A DNA stretch of 64,000 bases from the NCBI GenBank assembly GCA_010015745.1, contig ML978270.1, positions 1-64,000 of the forward strand, given 5' to 3'. The DNA is from Setomelanomma holmii. Its lineage: Eukaryota > Ascomycota > Dothideomycetes > Pleosporales > Phaeosphaeriaceae. A program made the translations under genes and the position numbers. Every line of letters starts with the position of its first letter. Position 1 is the first letter of the stretch. The notes beneath the pieces are model-generated. The model worked only from the letters and a program-made list of their open reading frames with translations. It did not search any database and was not told where the DNA came from. Below, one piece after another: positions 46,693-57,319 of this stretch.

Positions 46693-47679
46693 TGTGGCAA
46701 CGATATGGCACCTCGCAGGACGTCAATGGGACAAAAGAGGCCTGCAATAGATGGAATGGCTGGAATTGACGATATATAATCGAGCAGGAGGCGAGACAAG
46801 AAAATATCCGGGGTAAATCTAAGTTATCTCCAGGCACTAAAATGTTGGACAAGACGGACGCCCGGATTGCCAAGGCTGATGACGGAAACATAGCATTGGA
46901 GTCTAGCTCGGCATATGTCTCCCCGCATAGCGTATCGGATGTGGGAGCCAACCCCATCGCTCGAGACGAGTCTGGACGGCAGGCTTGTCTAATCGAGCAA
47001 CCCGCCTCGGAGCTTTTGGAAATCCCAGTGATCTCATAGGAGCAGCCTCGCCTGCACAAAATGGTAGAATTGTCAGCACCCGCACCCGCTGCACGAACTC
47101 CCAGAGCCCCTATCCTGTCGAAACTTACCAATCGGACGCTCGACTGCTCCGATTTGCGCGCGTGGGGAGGGACAAGCATGACGTGCATGGCCAACGACTA
47201 TTCAATGTAAACAACCACTGATCGCGCTGATGCACCTTCTCTCGCGATTGCAACCATTCGATCACGATGCGTGCGCTGATTTATTCATCTGCTCGATAGA
47301 CCTATAGTAGCCTTGCGGCGTCCGTCACATGGCTCTCCCAGCCAAGACACCGCTGCAAGCGCCAAACAACGTCCCGCGACTATGTCACTGCTCACTGTCC
47401 TGCCCGAAAATCATTTCATAATACCCAAGTACATCGCTACTGGCATTGACTGAAACAGCTCACCTTGACAAACGACACGTCTTCAACGCGCGCCATGCAA
47501 GTTGTTCTGCGACCGCCTACCAGCTTGTCTTTTGTTATTCTTCGGGACCGAAGAACGCCTTCGCCTGCAGCCCATAACTGAGTACAGATCGTCGCCCGCA
47601 ACCCCGTCTTATTGACCGACGTTCCTACTACCCCCTCAGAACGCGAAAGGTCACACTCGACGCGCTGCTGGATAGAGTC
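46693..47679. other. Divergent region, lactate dehydrogenase / Rab
   Basis: About 990 bp between divergent starts. The ~230 bp before 47680 look like a pyrimidine-rich leader. No gene recognised. Confidence 0.5.
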
Positions 47680-48870
47680 ATGGCAAACAGCCTAGAAGCA
47701 AAGATTGTGGTCTTAGGCAGCCAGGGCGTAGGCAAGACCTCCCTCGTCTACCGCTACGTCAAGAACGCCTTTACCCCACCGACGACACAATCCACGATCG
47801 GCGCATCCTTCTTGACCAAGAGAGTGGTGGACATCGACACTTCAACGGTCGTCCGCCTGCAAATATGGGACACGGCGGGGCAAGAGCGATTCAGGTCTAT
47901 CTCGAAGCTGTACTACAGAGGTACGTCGCACTCTCACATACTCCTGCCTTCTCGCAGCCATATTTCGTACTCTGCCTTCTGCTTTCTCCTTCGTAAGGAC
48001 TGGCTTTCCTGGTTGTTTTGATCTGAGGGTCCAATTTCCTGAGCCGGACTGCTGCCCAAGCACGACGAGTATTTTGGGCAATGAGGGTCAGAGCTCAGAG
48101 CAGCTTGGGCATCACAACCACAAGGAAACGTCGCAGGCATCGCTGACAAGAGTCATTTCACAGGCGCGAACGCAGCTGTTCTGTGCTATGACATCACGGA
48201 CCCAAACTCCTTCGATGAGATGGGCCGCTGGCTGAAAGAGCTAAAGACAAACCTGGGCGACGACATCATACTGCATGTAGTCGGTACCAAGTCAGACGTT
48301 GTTGCTGAGGACCCCTCGAAGCGCAAAGTACCCTTCGAACGCTGCATCGCATACGTCGCCGAGAACATGTTCCCCGCGCAAACTGCACCACAACCGCCGA
48401 CACAACATGGACGACGACAGAGTATACAAGCGATCGGCTGGGGCTCTGCGCCGGCAAACTTTCAAAATGGTGGCATGGCTTCGCCGCAAAGCAACAGGTC
48501 AAGCGGCTTCTGGGGTCAAGATATTGGCTGGGACTGCTGCCATGAGATTAGTGCCAGAGATGGCGAGGGTGTAGACGAGGTCTTTCGAGTCATTACGCGG
48601 AAGCTGGTCGAGCAGCAACTGAGGAAGTTCGAGGAAGAGCAGAGGCAGCTCGCAATGGCTGGGATGACACCCGGCATTGATGCCAACGGGAATACCAATG
48701 GCTATTTCGACTACCCAGGCAACGCCAACGGAAGCTTTAGAGTTGGCATAGGAGACAAGCGAAGGAGCTGGCTGGGGTTCCCAACCACGCCAGGTGTAGC
48801 TGGTCATCAGCGAGAACTCGAAGATGAAATCGAGAGAGCCCAGAAAAACAAACAAGGCAGATGCTGTTGA
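47680..48870 (+). CDS. Rab-family small GTPase with an inserted low-complexity loop
   Basis: Exons 47680-47920 and 48164-48870 give 315 aa, about 100 longer than a normal Rab. The intron is 243 bp. Rab proteins control membrane traffic by cycling between GDP and GTP on vesicle and organelle membranes. G1 is GSQGVGKTS, switch I TIGASF, G3 WDTAGQE, G4 GTKSD (TKxD instead of NKxD) and G5 ISARDGEG. The C-terminus is GRCC, a double-geranylgeranylation signal. The extra length comes from ~50 Gln/Ser/Gly/Pro-rich residues between G4 and G5 (after VAENM) and a Gly/Asn-rich stretch before the C-terminus. It is closest by eye to the Rab5/21/22 endosomal branch (YYRGANAAVLCYDIT), but the exact orthology is open. 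Confidence 0.88.
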
Positions 48871-49452
48871 TCGGAGCTTGACCTCAGCATGTCATTAATT
48901 GCATCAGCCAGTGGCCAAGCCAAGCAACACCATCCAGGCAGGCCGCCTGGATGTTCAAGTCACCAACCTATCCCTACGCACGATGCGCTTGTCATGAGCA
49001 CCGCCAACCCTTCCCTTCGCGATACCCTTACTTTTTTCTGATACCCGTTTGTCACAGTCAAATGGTGCTTTAAAGCTCCTATAGAGATCCGCATACCTGC
49101 ATGGGAAGTAGGGGCGTTCAACCACCACTAGAAGATGTCGCTACATATACTTCATCCATTCCGAGTAGTTTGCATAGCATCTGGGTTCGGTAGTGTTACT
49201 GTAGCATTATAGCTCAATGTTGCTTTCGTACAGCTTTCATAATACATCACGAACGACAAATGGGCAACATGACCTTGAAAGCCATCTTCGTATTGATATC
49301 CTAAACATGCAACCATGATGGGTCTATGGGTATCTCTTCTAACGATCATGTCTACTTGACTCCAACGTACTGTCTAAAATGCTTCCAAGTGCAGTCTTCC
49401 TATGCTACGCCCCTCCCTCCTTTGTCCAAACTCAAACTACCAGATATCATCC
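48871..49452. other. Convergent 3' region, Rab / GlcNAc-6-P deacetylase
   Basis: About 580 bp containing the 3' ends of two convergent genes and the hairpin at 48931-48953. No gene seen. Confidence 0.5.
48931..48953 (+). repeat. Perfect 9-bp hairpin in the 3' flank of the Rab gene
   Basis: CATCCAGGC (48931-48939) and its exact reverse complement GCCTGGATG (48945-48953) are separated by a 5-base loop, 61 bases after the Rab stop codon. In RNA it would form a stable GC-rich stem. A role in 3'-end processing or stability is possible but not shown. Confidence 0.5.
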
Positions 49453-50757
49453 TTATGCTCGATCAAAAACCTTGACTCCAAACTTCCACACTTCATCCAC
49501 AACCAACTTCTTCTCCCCTCCTACGGCCTCTTGCAAATCCAACACCACCAGATCCGCATCCGCACCCTCTTTCAACGTACCTTTGACATCATGCATCCCC
49601 AGCATCTTCGCCGGCGTCTCAGTAACAGCCTTCAGCGCCTCCGGCACACTCGCGCCCGTCCAGTTCAAGAAATTCGTCACACAATCGACAAGTTGTATAC
49701 TGCTTCCTGCAATCTTTCCGTTCTCTTCCAGCGTGAGCAGCGCGCCGTTTTTAATGATGCGCGAACCGTTTGTCCAGTCATACGTCCCGTCAGGCATGCC
49801 AGCGAGGCGCATGGCGTCGGTGACCAGGATGAGGCCATCAGGATGCGCGTTCCAGGCGATTTTGATGGAGGTCGGATGTAGATGGATTCCGTCTGCGATG
49901 ATCCCGAAGTAGGGTTTGCGGATCGAGGTCGAGGCGGTGCCGAGAAGGCCGAAGATACCTGGGTTGCGGTGGTGCAGGGGTCGCATAGCGTTGAAAAGAT
50001 GCGTGATCATGCTTGCGCCGGCTTTGACGCCTGCTTTGGCTTCTTCGTATGAGGCTTCGGAGTGGCCGATTGATACGTGGATGCCTTGTGCGGTGAGCGC
50101 GTGAATTGTGTTTAGGGCGCCGGGTAGTTCGGGTGCGAGGGTTATGAGTTTGATGGCGGATTGAGTCTCGAGATTGATTTGGCCATAGCAGTTGGAGAGG
50201 TCGGACAGGCCATTAGAGGGTTCTTGGAGGACGGAAGCATTGTGAATACCATTCTTTGTAGGGTTGAGGAATGGTCCTTCGCAGTGGGCTCCAAGGGATT
50301 CTGAGCCGTAGGATGCATCCCGACTGCTGCCGGATGGGCCAAGGAGGGGCAGCGCTTTTTGATAGACCTCAGGCGGTTGCGAAGTCAAGGTCGGCAGGTA
50401 CGAGGTCACACCGGTAACTACTAAGCTTCGATTGACTCTTGAGACTCCCTTGCCGTAAGCTGATGTTCCCTCTTCTGGAATGACGGAGAAGTCGAAGCCA
50501 TATGCGCCGTTGAGCTGGGTATCGATGAGACCTGGTGAGACAATGCGGCCACCGAGGTCTACAATCTGTTCAGGTGCAGTGCGGTGCTCGTAGAGTATTT
50601 CTTGCCCATTGAGTATCTTTCCTGTTGCAGAGCTCACCCATAAGTCTCCATCGACGAGATTATTGCCTTTGACCAGCAGACAATTGGTGAACTTGATCAC
50701 GCCCGACGAGTCTTCAGAACTGGTGGCCGTTCTGTATAATGGCATCATCAGCGGCAT
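49453..50757 (-). CDS. dac1: N-acetylglucosamine-6-phosphate deacetylase
   Basis: A single-exon frame; from the Met at 50757 it is 434 aa, the usual size. The enzyme removes acetate from GlcNAc-6-phosphate to give glucosamine-6-phosphate, the second step of GlcNAc use in the cytosol. It is an amidohydrolase (nagA type). Visible: SPGLIDTQLNGAYGFDFS, the metal-binding Glu in AHCEGPFLNPTKNGIH, the metal histidines in SIGHSEASYEEAKAG and THLFNAMRPLHHRNPG, and the catalytic Asp in LVTDAMRLAG. The frame is open 40 codons further upstream (Met at 50877), but that part is not family-like. It is divergent from the GH3 gene and opens the GlcNAc cluster. Confidence 0.93.
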   Translation of the reverse strand: MPLMMPLYRTATSSEDSSGVIKFTNCLLVKGNNLVDGDLWVSSATGKILNGQEILYEHRTAPEQIVDLGGRIVSPGLIDTQLNGAYGFDFSVIPEEGTSAYGKGVSRVNRSLVVTGVTSYLPTLTSQPPEVYQKALPLLGPSGSSRDASYGSESLGAHCEGPFLNPTKNGIHNASVLQEPSNGLSDLSNCYGQINLETQSAIKLITLAPELPGALNTIHALTAQGIHVSIGHSEASYEEAKAGVKAGASMITHLFNAMRPLHHRNPGIFGLLGTASTSIRKPYFGIIADGIHLHPTSIKIAWNAHPDGLILVTDAMRLAGMPDGTYDWTNGSRIIKNGALLTLEENGKIAGSSIQLVDCVTNFLNWTGASVPEALKAVTETPAKMLGMHDVKGTLKEGADADLVVLDLQEAVGGEKKLVVDEVWKFGVKVFDRA

Positions 50758-51412
50758 CGTGTGTATGCAGGTATGTGGAACTGATGTGGGACGACAGTAT
50801 GCAGTGGAGGGAAGGTGCTGAATGCCAAGAAAGGAAGTCACGATATGACGGGATTTGGAAGGAAGTATTGGTCGCACGCGGTTGAGACAAGCTCAACACT
50901 CTTCGAAGGGCAGTGCCTTACCTTGCTCTTATCAGACTTCATCTTCGCACAATTTCGTCATGGAGGCCATGGCCGTGACATTGCGCGACCCTCCGGAGCG
51001 GATATAATTGCTGCATGTGGTGTTGCCCGTCGCCATTGTGAAGCCCACGCTTCTCGATCGCTGAAGTTTACTGGCCATCTCAGGGTCTGCGATCTGGTTG
51101 CTGGAGACGATGTGACATAGCCGTGAGTGTTACAAGCTTATCGATCAGTTAAATCTTGGGCGGTTCGCCATGTCAATCGAGGTGGTATCACAGTGGACGT
51201 CTGATAATAACATGGTTGGTGGGGCGTGCCACCGCTGCTGGAAAACGCCATTGGCTTGCTAGCGTGCATCCCCAGCTCCGATGCAACAGTAGCAGAACAG
51301 CCGCCGTCTCCCCATCTTTCTTCCCACAAGCCTTGACGGGTCACGTTCAAGCCTCAGGACCATCGCATACGCATGATCACGTCCAGCTCCTGGCGCATCT
51401 CGCATTGTCATC
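50758..51412. promoter_or_regulatory. Shared divergent promoter, deacetylase / GH3-GNAT
   Basis: 655 bp between the start codons of two genes of the same pathway. Co-regulation from this region, perhaps by the NDT80-type factor encoded at 55.6 kb, is likely by analogy with Trichoderma. No binding site was assigned by eye. Confidence 0.55.
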
Positions 51413-54400
51413 ATGGCGAAGACCGAGAAGATCGATCCCGTTTGGGATAACCTCGATAGGTAAGCAGTCGCAACTGCTCTCCACGACACTATGCGCAATG
51501 TGACCAGTGGCCCGGCTAACGTTGCCATGATGCAGAGCTATGGTGGGTCGCTGCCACGGATATGCTGCAAGCGGAATAGCTAATGCCACTCCGCAAAGGG
51601 TCAACTGTTCATGATGGGATTCGACGGAACGTCGGTAACTCCACACATCAAAGAGCTTATCGAGAAACATCATGTTGGTAATCTATTGTTGACGGCCAAA
51701 AACCTGAAATGTGAGATACACATGTCTCATACATGCTCGTAAGATGTTTCACAACCATCGCTAATCGTGATTAGCCGCAGAGGATACCACGAAACTCTGC
51801 TATGAACTCCAGAAGATAGCTCACGATGCTGGGCATCCGGTGCCCTTGGCCATCGGTATTGATCAGGAGAATGGCGGTGTCAACAGTCTGTTCGATGAGA
51901 TCTACATTCGTCAATATCCAAGTAACATGGGAATGGCTGCTACGGGATCAACAGAGTTAGCATTCGAAGTAGCGAAAGCAACCGCCCAGGAAGTTTCTGC
52001 TTGTGGAATCAACTGGATTTTCGGACCCTGTCTGGATGTGCTCACTAACGCCAGAAATCAACCGCTTGGCGTGAGAACGGCTGGCGACGATCCGCAAGAG
52101 GTATCAGCATTTGGCTGTGCATTTATGCAAGGCTACAAGGAAGCCGGAGTAGTCACTTTAGGGAAGCACTTTCCATCCTATGGCAACCTGGAGTTCCTAG
52201 GATCAACTTTGGATGTTCCGATCATCACAGAGTCCTTGGAACAGCTGAGTCTAAGTGCTCTCGTTCCGTTCAGAAAAGCTATCGAAAGAGGCCTTGACTC
52301 CATGATGGTAGGTGGTTGCGCCATGTCCTCGGCTGGATTGAATGCAATGCACGCATGTCTCTCCGAACAAGTTGTGGACGACTTGCTTCGATCAGATTTA
52401 AAGTTTGATGGAGTTGTAGTATCAGAGTGTCTCGAGATGGATGCGCTTAGTCACAACATTGGTGTAGGAGGTGGCACGGTTATGGCCGTAAATGCTGGCT
52501 GCGATGTTGTCCTTCTCTGTCGCTCGTTCTCACTCCAGCAGGAAGGACTGAAAGGACTGAAAACTGGTGTAGAGAGCGAGATGGTGTCCAAGGATAGGAT
52601 CTACAATTCGCTCAGACGGGTTTTGGCCATGAAGGCAAAGTGTACCTCGTGGGAGAAAGCACTGAACCCGCCCGGCATCAACTATCTGGAGACTCTACAG
52701 CCGTCGCACACAGCGTTGTCAACGAAAGCGTACAACTGCTCAATATCAGTGGTACGCGACAAGAACAGGCTACTTCCACTCACCAACATCCTTGAAAGCG
52801 AGGAAGAGCTGCTTCTCCTAACGCCCTTGGTGAAGCCTTTGGCTGCTTCAGCGGCGTCGCGAGCGTTGTCAGATGTGGCTACTGCGAATGCGCACTCACC
52901 AGAGCCCGCAGCGTGGGAGCGAAGTGCGTCTGTCATGAGCGGCGAAAGGGTCTTCAGAGAATTGGGCAGATCATTGGCTCGACAACGGAATGGTAGAGTG
53001 CTGCACACGTCGTACACTGCCAACGGCGTTCGACCTGTCCATGAGAACCTCATCAACCGTGCGAGTGCTATCATCGTTGTCACGGCCGACGCGAATCGAA
53101 ACTTGTACCAGCACGGATTCACCAAACACGTCTCAATGATCTGCAACATGCAGTACACTACTGGAGGCGAGCGGCGAGAAAAGCCCTTGATTGTGATTGC
53201 TGTCAGCTCGCCATACGACTTTGCTATGGACACGTCAATCGGCACGTACATATGTACTTATGACTTCACCGAGACAGCTCTCAACTCGTTGGTACGGGTT
53301 CTGTATGGAGAACTTTCACCTACGGGCACACTGCCAGGGACCATCAGCAAAAGCCAGAAATTACACCCTTCGAGGCAACACTGGCTCGTTGAGATCTTCA
53401 ACGAGGAGCGAGATGGGAATGCTCTCGACACGCTCATTGCTGCAGTCATAGACAGCTCACAACCACAACAACGTTCGGAGCTGTCAAGCGCAACATCAAA
53501 CTCTTTCATACTGCACCATCCCGAGGTCGAAGAGAGCCATTTTGTCGTCAGGAACAGCAGTACACAAGCACTCTATGGTTTTTGCTCCACCTACTTCTTC
53601 AAGTCTACAGGAACTGGAGTAATCGGGGCACTCTTTGTCGATCCAGGCAGGAGGAAGCTGTCCATCGGCCACTCACTGCACAATAGGGCGATCCGGACGC
53701 TACTACAGAAAGACGGCATCAAGCGCTTCCAATTGGGCTCAAGACTACCCAGCATGTATCTAGGTATCCCTACCGGTCATGGCTCTGAACGGAAACGGCT
53801 GCGCTCATGGTTCGCCAATCTGGGCTGGGGAGCAGCGCTCTCTAGGCCAGTCTGCAACATGGTGGCTCGCAACCTACAGACCTGGACACCACCTGACGGT
53901 ATGGCGAAGAGTCTAGCTGGCGCAGGTTCGCAATTCGACCTCGTCTATGGATGGGACTATGCAGGGCCAATTCTCGATCACATCAAGACGAGCAATCGCC
54001 AAGGACTGGCAGAGGTGTACAAGCTTGCCTTGTCAGATCCAGCAGCGTGCGGCATCATTCGAGCGAAGCGACCCGAAGATGGCGCGCTTGTAGGCACGGT
54101 AGTCCTTTACAACCAACACTCTCGACTGTCTGAATACATTCCCCCGCTGAAGGACCTCAATGAGGCAGCTGGTGGTATCTCATCACCTGTCATCTCGCCC
54201 GGTGTGGGAGAGTACTCGACGCTGCTTCAGGGCCTTATTCTGCTCGGCATGCGGCAGATCAAGGCACAGGGATGCAACGCATGCCTGCTTGATTATGTAG
54301 GTCTACTCGACCCATACACTCACAGTATTACTAACAAGTACAGATGGACGGTGACGGTAATTTTGACGGCTTCTCGTCGATGGGCTTTGACGTCATGCAC

Positions 54401-54457
54401 AACTTCGAGGAGGTGAGCTGCGACGCGGCTACCTGGACGATGATCCCGCCCGCATAG
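51413..54457 (+). CDS. nag3: GH3 beta-N-acetylglucosaminidase fused to a GNAT-like region
   Basis: Exons 51413-51459, 51536-51542 (7 nt), 51599-51710, 51775-54296 and 54344-54457 give 933 aa. The GH3 domain (about residues 15-340) should release GlcNAc from chitin oligomers: IDQENGGVNS, GKHFPSYGNLEFLGST and VVVSECLEMDALSH are its landmarks. A second GH3-like domain follows to ~600. The C-terminal part has a GNAT signature (ALFVDPGRRKLSIGHSLHNRAI) and a second diverged GNAT-like half. A GH3 enzyme of this architecture is known from Rhizomucor miehei. There is no signal peptide, so it probably acts inside the cell on imported oligomers. The bacterial NagZ signature ending D-[ST]-H reads LGS here. 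The 7-nt exon supplies RAM and is needed for the frame. Confidence 0.92.
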
Positions 54458-55626
54458 ACCCTGTGCCTTGGGAGGTTTGCTTAGCGCTCGGATACCCGTT
54501 GACGGTTTGGGACATGTATTGGCAATGGTTGGAGAACCGGTGTTCGGGGTTCCTGTTGTACTACTTGGAATTTGGGATTGATGTCACGATACGTAGCGAA
54601 GCTAGTCAATAACAATTGCACACCATCATCTCACTCAGCGCGTACAGACACTGCGTGCACGTCAGATACCGAATCAGGCATTCGGTCGACAAGATGCAGC
54701 AGTGTCTTGGTTGTCGGTACATGTCACTTGCGGGTAGTGGAAGGGTCTCCACGCTCGTCAAGACTTCCGATACGCTGATAGCGCCCGTGCGATAGAGCCT
54801 TTTTCGGCCAGGGCGAAGATGAGCAAGATCAACATCCCACCTCATGTGCTGCGCCCTCTGTGCTATTGAATCGATAGCGAAGGGGATATATACAGCAGGG
54901 CCGCCCCGTTTCCTGCTGATCGGATGGACGACGTCGGATTAAGGGTGCGGAAAGGCTTCAGCTCGACTTATTTTTGGGAGAATTATGGGGCTTGCTCGCT
55001 ACGGAGCTGAGCAGACGAGCTGCGACTGGCTGGGGCGCTCTGAGGCTCGCTGATCAACGTCCGGCTTGTCTGTTCGAGAAGGCTTCCCGCAGGACCCTCG
55101 TGCTCGCTGCCTCTTCTTTGTGCTGTAGTCCCCGCAGCGCAGTGCACATCGCTCGCCTACAATTGACTGCTGTCGCGCCTGTCTCACAGCTTATCGCCTC
55201 CACCCGCCTATACCTCCCAGGGCGCCCCGCGGCAGGACCCTTTCCTGGCTGCATCGCACCGCGCAGCTCCCGTGGGCTTGGCCAGCGAACTGCATGTGAT
55301 CGAATACATCAGGAACCGCCGTCGCACAGCTGCGGTATCGCTTCGAGCGCGCAACAGGCTCTACCCGCATTCTGCGCGTGTTCCAGTGAAGGTGTCCTGG
55401 TGCTACGGCTGACTGAGGAGCCGCTACTCCCTCAAACGCTCTTCGCCCGCACGTCTCGCCCAGCCCGCACTCCACATCCCCAGCGCTCCGACCACCGCAC
55501 ACGACTCGAAGCCGCCTAGGCCCGCTGTCGCTCCAGCATTGTCGCGACCGCCTCTCCACCACATTGCGCGCATGCGCCAACCTCACGACGACACGCTCCC
55601 CGCCCCGAGCACATCGCCAGACCACC
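54458..55626. other. Long region between the GH3 gene and the NDT80-type regulator
   Basis: About 1.17 kb; GC-rich from 54.95 kb on, with an open frame (54974-55519) of unremarkable Ala/Arg/Ser/Pro composition judged to be chance. Probably the promoter and long leader of the regulator. An upstream ATG at 55564 is in frame with it. Confidence 0.5.
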
Positions 55627-57319
55627 ATGGAGGGCTTCGATACCATCACCATGTCGTGGGCCACGCCCATGTCTATGCAGACGCCCATGCAGACGGTGAC
55701 GGGCCCCGAAGGACAGATGCAGATACCCATGGTCCACATGGACCAGTACGACCAGCGCTCAACCTTCGACGCTGAGACGTTCGTTGGGTAAGGGCACCGG
55801 ATCGCGGCTGCCATGTAACTATCTACTAACAACGCGCAGCAGCGAGGACGCCTTCTCCACATACCATCTCCAGCACCCACCGCCAAATCTGAAGCGCTTC
55901 TCGAGCACCTACGAGGACCCCTTCTCCGACGTCCAGAGCGGCTATGAGCAGTCGATCCACCCCCACGAGCACAATGGCGTCCCTGAAAGCCCCAGCATTG
56001 ACAGCAACAACAAGCTGCTGAGCTTCTCCCTGCCGACCGTGCCCTATGCAGTCCTGAGCTATGCGATGCAGCGCGTGAACATATCCATGTCAGCGCAATT
56101 GCATGGCATGTTTTTCCTGGCTGAATCACCATGGGCAACCGCCGCCGACGTGCAGCCACCGCCGACGGAATTGACATGCTACAGGCGGAATCTGTTCCAG
56201 ATCACAGGCACAGTAACGCTACCACGAAGCTTGCAGCTCATCATGACCGACCAAGGGGAATCAATACCCATCCTCGGGACTGAACTCACCATATCTGCTA
56301 CCGAGTCGCTCGAGGGCAACTCCGTTAAGATCATCTCCGTGCCATGGAAAACGCCAGCAACTAGTACTGCGCCAGTGGAGGACAAGACAGAGAAAGAACC
56401 GCCAACGTACCCCTTGGACTTAACAAGTGGTCAGGACATGGATTCAGAATACGTCAACTTTCCAATCAGCTGGAAGAGGCTGCAGTTCAGGATAGCGACA
56501 GCGAACAATGGACGCAGAAAAGAGCTCCAGCAACACTTTGTTGTGCGGCTAAAGGTCATAGCAACACTGGCAACGGGTGCCAAGGTTCCTATATGTGAGA
56601 TTCACTCTGGAGCCATAATTGTGCGAGGTCGGAGCCCTAGGAATTTCCAGTCGCGCAAAGACATGCCCATCAGCGGAGGGGCTGCGGCTGCTCGAAAAGC
56701 ACATTTGCCACAACAGCCTAGCAGAACTCCGACTGGTGACAGCCACCCCAACAACCAGAATCAGAACCAGCAAAACCATGCACAGAACCAGACGGTCGCA
56801 ACGTCGAAACCGATGGACATGCTGCAGATGCCATTTGACTTCAACCCGAACGATATACCCATATCTCCTGACTTCCTCGACTGGAAGGTACCAGGGGGTG
56901 GCGCCATGACTGCTATACCACCAGACCCACCTTCATCGCAGATACCGCATGCGACGCCGTATGCGCAGTCTACGCCAGAAATATCAAGAAGCGTGCCGCC
57001 ACCGCAACGGACATCAATAGCTCCAGTAACCTTATCGCTAACAGACGATGAGCCAAAGAAAGCAGCATCGCCTGGCGAAGGAGTGAGGAAACGAGCGACT
57101 CCGGTGCGGCCGCCATCCTTTTCGATAGGTGTCATTGGTAGCCCGGACGAGAGCGCAGATCTTCTCTACGAGTACTTTCCACTTGGCTTGGACGACTGGA
57201 TGCCTCCAGTCGATGCCGTCTATCGACCGCACGTGGTGCATCACACCAACCTACCCCAGGATCCGAAAGCACTTGCCGTAAAGAATCGGTCGAAACGATA
57301 CTTCTCTGATGCCTGGTGA
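55627..57319 (+). CDS. ron1: NDT80/PhoG-family transcription factor of the GlcNAc cluster (Ron1-like)
   Basis: Exons 55627-55787 and 55840-57319 (52-bp intron) give 546 aa. The N-terminal ~60 residues are Met/Gln/Thr-rich. The NDT80-type DNA-binding domain spans about residues 120-340: LTCYRRNLFQITGTVTLPRS, NFPISWKRLQFRIATANNGRR, QQHFVVRLKVIATLATGAKV and HSGAIIVRGRSPRNFQ. The C-terminal half is Pro/Gln/Asn-rich and likely activating; it ends KNRSKRYFSDAW. In Trichoderma the NDT80-type Ron1 sits in the GlcNAc cluster and is needed to induce it; orthology is inferred from the domain plus the neighbours. The ATG at 55627 was chosen for its good context (CACCATGG); one at 55564 would add 21 residues. 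Confidence 0.88.

Noticed and set aside
54974..55519. 181-codon open frame upstream of the NDT80-type gene
   Set aside because: GC-rich chance frame with Ala/Arg/Ser/Pro bias, overlapping a longer frame on the other strand; more likely leader or promoter.
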